Below, in pieces: positions 1 through 4,792 of a stretch of DNA of 6,395 bases (within the stretch, counting starts at the first letter, position 1; each line of letters begins with the position of its first letter). Source of the stretch: an uncultured Flammeovirgaceae bacterium. Its GTDB lineage: Bacteria; Bacteroidota; Bacteroidia; Cytophagales; Cyclobacteriaceae. Location: assembly GCA_937138955.1 (NCBI GenBank), contig CAKZPJ010000415.1, positions 1 to 6,395 of the forward strand. The letters run 5' to 3'. The translations under genes and the position numbers were made by a program. The notes beneath the pieces were generated by a model, which was given only the letters and a program-made list of their open reading frames with translations, searched no databases and had not been told where the DNA came from.

Positions 1-54
1 GGTAGCCCAAAAGGCGTGTTTGTAGCACGAAGTAACAACTCAAACAGCTTCTAA
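1..54 (+). CDS. C-terminal end of an unidentified protein (5' end outside window)
   Basis: Frame 1 is open from the window edge and ends at TAA (52-54), giving 17 residues that read GSPKGVFVARSNNSNSF. The other two plus frames hit stops almost at once (the TAG at 3-5 and the TAG at 23-25), so this is the only plus-strand frame that could be the end of a gene entering from the left. The tail is polar and ends in a Ser/Asn-rich stretch. I do not recognise the family from so few residues. The gene would lie 108 bases upstream of the deoxynucleoside kinase on the same strand, so co-transcription is possible but not shown. Confidence 0.4.
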   Translation, partial: GSPKGVFVARSNNSNSF

Positions 55-135
55 ATTCTTGTACCACTGTGGCAGCGGATTTTACTTTAATCAGCCGCTC
101 ACTCCTGAGTAACATATCTGAAGATGCCAAGTTGA

Positions 136-159
136 AACTAGTATATAAAAAAACTAGTT
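136..159 (+). repeat. Small inverted repeat immediately before the kinase start
   Basis: AACTAGT (136-142) and ACTAGTT (153-159) are perfect 7-bp inverted arms around a 10-base A/T-only loop (143-152). The right arm ends three bases before the ATG at 163, so in the mRNA this hairpin would sit where the ribosome loads. It is A/T-rich and short, so it would be weak. The rest of the upstream gap (55-135) holds a second bulged hairpin, 74-81 with 89-99, that lacks a T-run, and a poor promoter match (TTG at 59-61, TACTTTAA at 83-90). I regard neither as established. Confidence 0.35.
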
Positions 160-162
160 CGC

Positions 163-789
163 ATGATTATCGCCGTATCGGGAAATATTGGAACAGGAAA
201 AACCACCTTAGTTAATCGATTAGCTAAACACTTCGATGCTAGAGCTGAACTGGAAGCCGTACGTGACAATCCGTATTTGAATGATTTTTACGAGGATATG
301 CTGCGTTGGGCCTTTCCTTTACAAATTTATTTCTTGAGTCATCGGTTTGAGCAAGGAGTACGAATTTCTTCTTCTGAGCAGCCCACCATATTAGATCGTA
401 CAATCTACGAAGACGCTCACATTTTTGCCTATAATCTGTTCAAATCCAACTATTTAAGTGATAGAGATTATCAAAATTATCAGCACCTATACAAAACAAT
501 GATCGGCTTGGTGCCTCCGCCTGACTTGATTATCTTTCTGAAAGGAGGTATAAGCACACTACAGCAACGAATTAAGCATCGCCACCGTACTCAAGATCAG
601 CAGCGAAAAAATGAAGATACGATTCCTACCGATTATCTTCAGAATCTTAATGATTGCTACGAACAGTGGACAGTAACATTTTCGCTGTGCCCGATTTTTA
701 CAATTGATATTGATTTAGTAGATTTAGCAGAAGAAAAATCGTTTCAGGAACTATTAGACGATATAAGACCTTACCTGCCTACACTTTAA
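163..789 (+). CDS. Deoxynucleoside kinase (dNK/dGK/dAK family)
   Basis: A 208-residue salvage enzyme that should phosphorylate a deoxyribonucleoside at its 5'-OH using ATP in the cytoplasm. The P-loop GNIGTGKT is at residues 7-14, six residues after the start as usual in this family, which supports the ATG at 163. E31, in the segment leading to NPYLNDFY (36-43), is the likely catalytic-base region. FPLQIYFLSHRFEQ (51-64) carries the base-contacting Gln54. LDRTIYED (77-84) is the DR motif. KHRHR (138-142) begins the arginine-rich LID, and YLQNLNDCYEQW (158-169) is the usual helix after it. The spacing between the LID arginines and YL is about 15 residues, which seems longer than the 8-10 I expect. 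Length fits bacterial members (about 200-220 aa). Substrate choice (dA, dG, dC or dT) cannot be decided by eye. The stop overlaps the start of the next gene. Confidence 0.9.
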   Translation: MIIAVSGNIGTGKTTLVNRLAKHFDARAELEAVRDNPYLNDFYEDMLRWAFPLQIYFLSHRFEQGVRISSSEQPTILDRTIYEDAHIFAYNLFKSNYLSDRDYQNYQHLYKTMIGLVPPPDLIIFLKGGISTLQQRIKHRHRTQDQQRKNEDTIPTDYLQNLNDCYEQWTVTFSLCPIFTIDIDLVDLAEEKSFQELLDDIRPYLPTL

Positions 790-1046
790 TGGAAAATCTC
801 TACGTAAAATACACTATTGACAAAACCGATATTTATCGGAAGCTGGTTGCATTACCCGTACCCCACGGCGAATTTACCTACGAGAGCACTGATATAATTG
901 CTAAAGGTAGTTTCTGGCAAATGAATCAGCACACTGTCTCGTATCGAGAACTAATCAGCATGTATGAAGATGGATACCATACCATTGAAAAAGAGGAGTA
1001 TGATCGAGCCGAGGCTTGGTTAAAAAATAGTACAGACCAAGGGTAG
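789..1046 (+). CDS. Hypothetical protein, translationally coupled to the kinase
   Basis: An 85-residue protein whose ATG (789-791) shares one base with the kinase stop TAA (787-789), a TAATG arrangement typical of translational coupling. It is therefore almost certainly made from the kinase mRNA. I do not recognise the family. It is soluble, with no signal peptide or membrane segment. It is rich in aromatic and acidic residues (YVKYTI near the N-terminus, FWQM at 42-45, a repeated-acid patch EKEEYDRAEAW at 67-77) and looks like a small alpha/beta fold ending in a helix. There are no cysteines, so a zinc site is unlikely. It ends 18 bases before the stop of the opposing minus-strand gene, and no hairpin is obvious in that gap. 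The coding call rests on the coupled start and protein-like composition, not on homology. Confidence 0.7.
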   Translation: MENLYVKYTIDKTDIYRKLVALPVPHGEFTYESTDIIAKGSFWQMNQHTVSYRELISMYEDGYHTIEKEEYDRAEAWLKNSTDQG

Positions 1047-1064
1047 AAAAAACTTCATACTGGG

Positions 1065-1262
1065 TTACTTAGCTGGATCGTGCGATCGGTGCTCAACTGA
1101 AACGTGGCTCTGTTCGTAGGAACTATCCATATAGCGTTGGGCAAATTTCTTTAACTCTTCAGCTCGCTGCCGAAGTTTTTCCGCTTGCTGATCAGCCAGC
1201 TCCATGTCATGTATAATTGCCCGTTTGGGTTCGGGGTCAGGAGAGGTGGTTGTGTTCGCCAT
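1065..1262 (-). CDS. Small charged helical protein of unknown function
   Basis: Read on the minus strand from the ATG at 1262 this gives 65 residues: a disordered Thr/Ser/Pro start (MANTTTSPDPEPKR), then a Glu/Lys/Arg/Ala/Leu-rich helix with coiled-coil character (AEKLRQRAEELKKFAQRYM at about 27-45), then a His/Ser-rich tail. There is no signal peptide or membrane segment, and I recognise no family. The frame stays open to an ATG at 1376 (103 aa), with another ATG at 1268. I prefer the inner start because the longer form would begin only 12 bases from the divergent tex start, and its extra 38 codons would run through a strong inverted repeat. The TTAGTACTAA palindrome lies just upstream of the inner starts. 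The opposite-strand frame here is hydrophobic and looks like a shadow of this gene. Confidence 0.5.
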   Translation of the reverse strand: MANTTTSPDPEPKRAIIHDMELADQQAEKLRQRAEELKKFAQRYMDSSYEQSHVSVEHRSHDPAK

Positions 1263-1273
1263 GCCCATATTCT

Positions 1274-1283
1274 TTAGTACTAA
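1274..1283. promoter_or_regulatory. 10-bp perfect palindrome TTAGTACTAA
   Basis: TTAGTACTAA equals its own reverse complement. It lies 5 bases upstream of the ATG at 1268 and 11 bases upstream of the ATG at 1262 of the small minus-strand gene. It could be a protein-binding site, but a 10-bp A/T-rich palindrome can occur by chance. Confidence 0.2.
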
Positions 1284-1284
1284 T

Positions 1285-1352
1285 AAGATAGGGATTTCTT
1301 CTGAGAAATGCTCCATTCTCATCCTTGAATTTCTGAGAAGAGTCCCTATTTT
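1285..1352. repeat. Long imperfect inverted repeat between the divergent small gene and tex
   Basis: Arms 1285-1309 and 1329-1352 enclose a 19-base loop. Paired by hand they give 21 Watson-Crick pairs, 2 G-T pairs, 1 mismatch (1303/1335) and 1 bulged base (1295). Both arms also carry the same near-palindrome TTCTGAGAA (1299-1307 and 1331-1339), centred 32 bases apart. The right arm runs into TTTTTG, so on the plus strand it resembles a terminator that could stop read-through from the kinase unit. It also overlaps the tex promoter candidate, so it may instead be an operator. If the small gene starts further upstream than I think, part of this repeat would be coding. Confidence 0.65.
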
Positions 1353-1354
1353 TG
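1325..1354 (+). promoter_or_regulatory. Bacteroidetes-type promoter candidate for tex
   Basis: TTG at 1325-1327 is followed after 19 bases by TATTTTTG at 1347-1354, a full match to the Bacteroidetes -7 consensus TAnnTTTG with a partial (TTG) -33 element. Transcription would start around 1360, leaving a leader of roughly 28 bases before the tex ATG at 1389. The -33 element lies in the loop of the inverted repeat and the -7 element overlaps its right arm, so anything bound there would affect this promoter. Confidence 0.45.
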
Positions 1355-1388
1355 CCCCCTCTTTTTTAGTTTTCAATCCATATGCTGT

Positions 1389-3632
1389 ATGACCACTATC
1401 GTAAATCGCATTGCTCCCGCTCTAAATATTAGTACCCGACAAGTAGGGCAAGCCCTTCAACTGTTGGATGACGGGGCTACGGTGCCTTTCATAGCTCGCT
1501 ACCGGAAAGAAGTTACCGGCAGTCTGGACGAAGTACAGATTACCCAAATCCGCGATCAGGCCAACCAGTTACGCGAATTAGATAAACGCAAAGAGAGTGT
1601 TCTAAAATCGATTGATGAGCAAGGAAAACTATCGGACAGCTTGCGGAAGCAAATTGAAACCGCCGATACAATGGCAAAGGTGGAAGACCTATACCTTCCC
1701 TACAAACCAAAGCGGCGTACCAAAGCTACTATTGCTCGCGAACGGGGATTAGAACCGCTGGCTGAACAAATTTTTGAGCAAACCAATGCCAATCCTGAGC
1801 AGCTTGCTAGTTCATTTGTCAACCCTGAGCAAGAGGTTACCACGGCCGATGAAGCATTGCAAGGTGCTCGAGATATTATAGCCGAATGGATTAATGAAGA
1901 TCAAACCGCGCGGGAAACGCTGCGGCAGTTGTTCCGCAAAGTAGGAATCATAAAGACTAAAGTGCTAAAAGATAAAGAGGCAGACGGTCATAAGTTTCGC
2001 GACTATTTTGAGTGGGAAGAAGCGGTAGCTAAAGTTCCTTCTCACCGATTGCTAGCTATGCGACGAGGCGAAAAAGAAGGTTTTCTTTCGTTAACAATCG
2101 CTCCCCCTGAAGAGCAAGCAATAGCTAGGCTAGAACGGCAGTTCCTAAAAAATAATAATTCTTCTACTCAACAAGTACAATTAGCGGTAACTGATGCTTA
2201 CAAACGGCTACTTCGTCCTTCGTTGGAGACGGAAGTTCGACTGGAAACCAAGAAGAAAGCCGATACCGAAGCTATTGAGGTGTTCTCCGAAAACTTACGC
2301 CAATTATTACTTGCGGCACCATTGGGCGAAAAAAATATTCTAGCCTTAGACCCTGGATTTCGTACCGGTTGTAAATTAGTGTGCTTAGATCGGCAGGGAA
2401 AACTACTGGAACATACGACTATCTACCCGAATCCACCCCAGAAGCAAACTTACGAGTCAGCTAGCACGGTTATGCATCTTTGCGAAAAGCATCAGATGGA
2501 AGCTATTGCTATCGGAAATGGAACCGCCAGCCGAGAAACTGAGCAATTTGTAGCTACCCACGTAAAATTCTCTTCGCCCATTCCGGTAATTATGGTCAAC
2601 GAAAGTGGCGCATCTATCTATTCTGCTTCGGAAGTAGCTCGAGACGAATTTCCTGATAAAGATGTAACTGTTCGGGGAGCCGTTTCTATCGGACGACGCT
2701 TACTTGATCCACTGGCTGAGCTAGTAAAAATTGATCCTAAATCTATCGGTGTAGGACAATACCAGCACGATGTTGATCAGAACGCTCTCAAGCAAGGGCT
2801 GGAAGATACCGTAGTGAGTTGTGTAAATAAAGTAGGCGTTGATGTGAATACCGCCAGCCAGCAATTGTTGAGTTACGTATCTGGAATTGGCCCAGTACTC
2901 GCCAAAAATATGGTGAATTTTCGCGACGAAAACGGGGCCTTTCCTGATCGGAAATCAATTAAGAAAGTAAGTCGATTAGGTGATAAAGTCTTTGAACAAG
3001 CCGCCGGGTTCTTACGAATTCGTGGAGCAAAAAACCCATTGGATAACAGTGCCGTTCACCCGGAACGCTACAGCTTAGTCAAGCAGATGGCTCGCGACGT
3101 AAATAGCCAAATTGATGATTTATTGACTACTTCCGACTTGCGGAAAAAGATTGATATTCAACGATATACCTCCGAGGAAGTAGGTTTGCCTACGCTCAAG
3201 GATATTTTGGAAGAGTTGGATAAACCAGGGCGCGACCCCCGGGAACCGTTTGAACTCTTCCAATTTGAGGAAGGCGTTAACGAGATGAAGGATTTACAGG
3301 TCGGAATGAAACTGCCAGGCATTATTACCAACGTAACCAACTTCGGGGCTTTCGTGGATGTAGGCGTACATCAGGATGGGCTAGTCCATATCAGCCACCT
3401 AGCCGATCATTTTGTAAAAGACCCTACCCAGGTGGTGAAAGTGCAGCAGAAAGTTCAGGTAACCGTACTTGAAGTAGATATTCCGCGCAAACGGATTGCC
3501 CTTTCTATGAAAAAAGACCCATTTGCTGCTCAGCCACCAAAAGCTAAGCTAAAACCCCGCCGAGAACCCCGCAAATCTAATGATGGTAACATGGCCGATC
3601 AGCTTCAGCAGTTGAAGAACAAATTTCGGTAA
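1389..3632 (+). CDS. tex: Tex/YhgF-family transcription accessory protein
   Basis: A complete 747-residue Tex protein, a cytoplasmic nucleic-acid-binding factor linked in other bacteria to transcription and expression of particular genes. In order: an N-terminal helical region (about 1-310) with the family segments VPFIARYRKEVTGSLDE (32-48) and DLYLPYKPKRRTKA (100-113); a YqgF/RuvC-like domain (about 315-440) with ALDPGFRTG (319-327), GNGTASRETE (376-385) and NESGASIYSASE (404-415); a helix-hairpin-helix region (about 490-560) with VSGIGPVLAKNMVNFR (497-512) and GFLRIRGAKNPLDNSAVHPERY split across 540-561; an S1 RNA-binding domain (about 636-708) with ITNVTNFGAFVDVGVHQDGL (646-665); and a basic tail (709-747). 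Length matches the usual 710-790. The ATG at 1389 begins exactly at the family's N-terminus. An upstream ATG at 1382 is out of frame. The gene stands alone, flanked by a divergent small gene and convergent T9SS genes. Confidence 0.97.
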   Translation: MTTIVNRIAPALNISTRQVGQALQLLDDGATVPFIARYRKEVTGSLDEVQITQIRDQANQLRELDKRKESVLKSIDEQGKLSDSLRKQIETADTMAKVEDLYLPYKPKRRTKATIARERGLEPLAEQIFEQTNANPEQLASSFVNPEQEVTTADEALQGARDIIAEWINEDQTARETLRQLFRKVGIIKTKVLKDKEADGHKFRDYFEWEEAVAKVPSHRLLAMRRGEKEGFLSLTIAPPEEQAIARLERQFLKNNNSSTQQVQLAVTDAYKRLLRPSLETEVRLETKKKADTEAIEVFSENLRQLLLAAPLGEKNILALDPGFRTGCKLVCLDRQGKLLEHTTIYPNPPQKQTYESASTVMHLCEKHQMEAIAIGNGTASRETEQFVATHVKFSSPIPVIMVNESGASIYSASEVARDEFPDKDVTVRGAVSIGRRLLDPLAELVKIDPKSIGVGQYQHDVDQNALKQGLEDTVVSCVNKVGVDVNTASQQLLSYVSGIGPVLAKNMVNFRDENGAFPDRKSIKKVSRLGDKVFEQAAGFLRIRGAKNPLDNSAVHPERYSLVKQMARDVNSQIDDLLTTSDLRKKIDIQRYTSEEVGLPTLKDILEELDKPGRDPREPFELFQFEEGVNEMKDLQVGMKLPGIITNVTNFGAFVDVGVHQDGLVHISHLADHFVKDPTQVVKVQQKVQVTVLEVDIPRKRIALSMKKDPFAAQPPKAKLKPRREPRKSNDGNMADQLQQLKNKFR

Positions 3633-3640
3633 GTATGTGA

Positions 3641-3703
3641 ACGGTTGAAAAGTTCCAGGTTTTAACTTCGCCAAAACTTATTACCTGTAACTCTTGAAAC
3701 CTT
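3641..3703. terminator. Inverted repeat between convergent genes, possible two-way terminator
   Basis: AAAAGTTCCAGGT (3648-3660) and ACCTGTAACTCTT (3683-3695) match at 11 of 13 positions as inverted arms around a 22-base spacer. GGTT (3643-3646) with AACC (3699-3702) extends the stem outward after a short mismatch. It lies in the 87-base gap between the tex stop and the stop of the opposing PorP/SprF gene, where a shared terminator is expected. It lacks a strong T-run on either strand and the loop is large, so efficiency is doubtful. Confidence 0.35.
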
Positions 3704-3719
3704 TAAGCCTATAACTTTG

Positions 3720-4784
3720 CTAATACACCAACCGAGAACTACCGTGCTTATTCAGCCGGATGGCGGCGAAAACTTCGTAGGTCGTGAGGGGGTTGCTTAG
3801 GGCATTAATCGCGGTGGTATTCATGTCGTAGCTAAACCCCACATGGAAGTTCGGAAGCTGCACTTCGGCGGTGGCTACGTAGGCATCCTGGAAGCGGTAC
3901 CATCCGCCAACCCGTAGCATTGTCGGTTCGTTAGCAATACGGTTCATCCGATAAGTCAGGAAACTACCTACGTTTATTTGGTTGGATTCACCTTGGAATA
4001 AGGCTACCGCACTTCCTGAAATAAACAATTGCTCCGTTACTCCTAGTACTACACTTCCGTGCGTCTTGAATAATACAGGTAGTGGATCGCTGCCTTCGGT
4101 AAGCAAAGAAGTTTCCGGCGAATTTAGATGATACGCGGCTACACCCAGCGATGCACCTTCTAAAACCGATAAGCGTTTTCCGTAGTGACTCTCTTTTTCG
4201 TAATACACGTCTTTTCGCCGAGGCGCGTACTGCCACAGAACTCCCCCACTTACATCGAAGAACGCTTTGTCGTTAATGGCTAATCCACTTCCGGCACCAT
4301 CAAACTGCCCAGTGGCCGGATTGTAGGTGCTTCCCCACTGGTAACCTTCAGGGGAAAGGCTACGCTGCCCAAATCCGGTTTGTAGCCCAAAGACTAAATG
4401 CTGAGTGCGCTGAACATCCAATGGCAGATCATAACCAAAAGTTAAATTACCCCCCACGTTTCGGAAGCTCCCGTTAGGCCCCGCTTGATCTTGATGAACA
4501 GAAATCCCGATTCCACCAATGTGCCCCCGAGGTTGTATGCCCTTTTCTAAGCGGATAGGTAATACTCCGGTCACCTGATTAGACAGATAGCTCCCTTCTA
4601 GCTGATTCCACTGAGCTCGATGAGTAACACTGACAATGGCATTCTCTTCAGTACCAGCAAAAGCAGGATTCAGGTACAACCGAGCGTTATAAAATTGAGA
4701 GAACGATGGACTCTGGGCGTAGACACTCTGATAAGCGGTTACGCCTACTAATAAAACGATATATAAAAGTTTACGTAGTTTCAT
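3720..4784 (-). CDS. PorP/SprF-family type IX secretion outer-membrane protein
   Basis: A 354-residue outer-membrane protein. A signal peptide spans residues 1-23 (basic MKLRK, hydrophobic core, likely cleavage VYA|Q). The family signature follows at once: QFYNARLYLNPAFAGT (30-45). The body alternates short polar and aromatic strands typical of a beta-barrel (for example GGIGISVHQDQAG, HLVFGLQTGFGQ). The C-terminal family signature is GFSYDMNT (316-323) with TYEVFAAIRL (335-344). Unusually for the family the chain continues ten residues past the last strand, ending in SSRLVY. The ATG at 4784 lies 8 bases after the stop of the upstream repeat protein, so the two are surely co-transcribed. In Flavobacterium johnsoniae, SprF in this position is needed for export of SprB, and PorP/SprF partners generally serve type B sorting-domain proteins. 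I infer the same role here. Several family members exist per genome, so I give no specific symbol. Confidence 0.93.
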   Translation of the reverse strand: MKLRKLLYIVLLVGVTAYQSVYAQSPSFSQFYNARLYLNPAFAGTEENAIVSVTHRAQWNQLEGSYLSNQVTGVLPIRLEKGIQPRGHIGGIGISVHQDQAGPNGSFRNVGGNLTFGYDLPLDVQRTQHLVFGLQTGFGQRSLSPEGYQWGSTYNPATGQFDGAGSGLAINDKAFFDVSGGVLWQYAPRRKDVYYEKESHYGKRLSVLEGASLGVAAYHLNSPETSLLTEGSDPLPVLFKTHGSVVLGVTEQLFISGSAVALFQGESNQINVGSFLTYRMNRIANEPTMLRVGGWYRFQDAYVATAEVQLPNFHVGFSYDMNTTAINALSNPLTTYEVFAAIRLNKHGSSRLVY

Positions 4785-4792
4785 GCTATTTT

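Noticed and set aside
83..90. TACTTTAA as a -7 element for the kinase, with TTG at 59-61
   Set aside because: It matches only four of the six defined consensus positions and the spacing is long (21), so it could easily be chance.
74..99. Bulged hairpin (AGCGGATT / AAT-cag-CCGCT) as a terminator for the gene at 1-54
   Set aside because: It has only 8 pairs with a 3-base bulge and no following T-run, so the evidence is too weak for a terminator call.
1047..1064. Terminator between the 85-aa gene and the opposing small gene
   Set aside because: The gap is only 18 bases and shows no inverted repeat.
1204..1392. 62-codon plus-strand frame whose TGA overlaps the tex ATG (ATGA)
   Set aside because: It is a hydrophobic frame lying antisense to the charged small gene, a common shadow effect, and it reads through the inverted repeat. 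The ATGA overlap looks coincidental.
3158..3340. 60-codon minus-strand frame inside tex
   Set aside because: It lies wholly within the well-conserved Tex coding sequence and has no recognisable protein features.
3988..4236. 82-codon minus-strand frame inside the PorP/SprF gene
   Set aside because: It is in a different frame of the same strand as a clear family member, is Arg/Cys/Ser-rich, and resembles no real protein.
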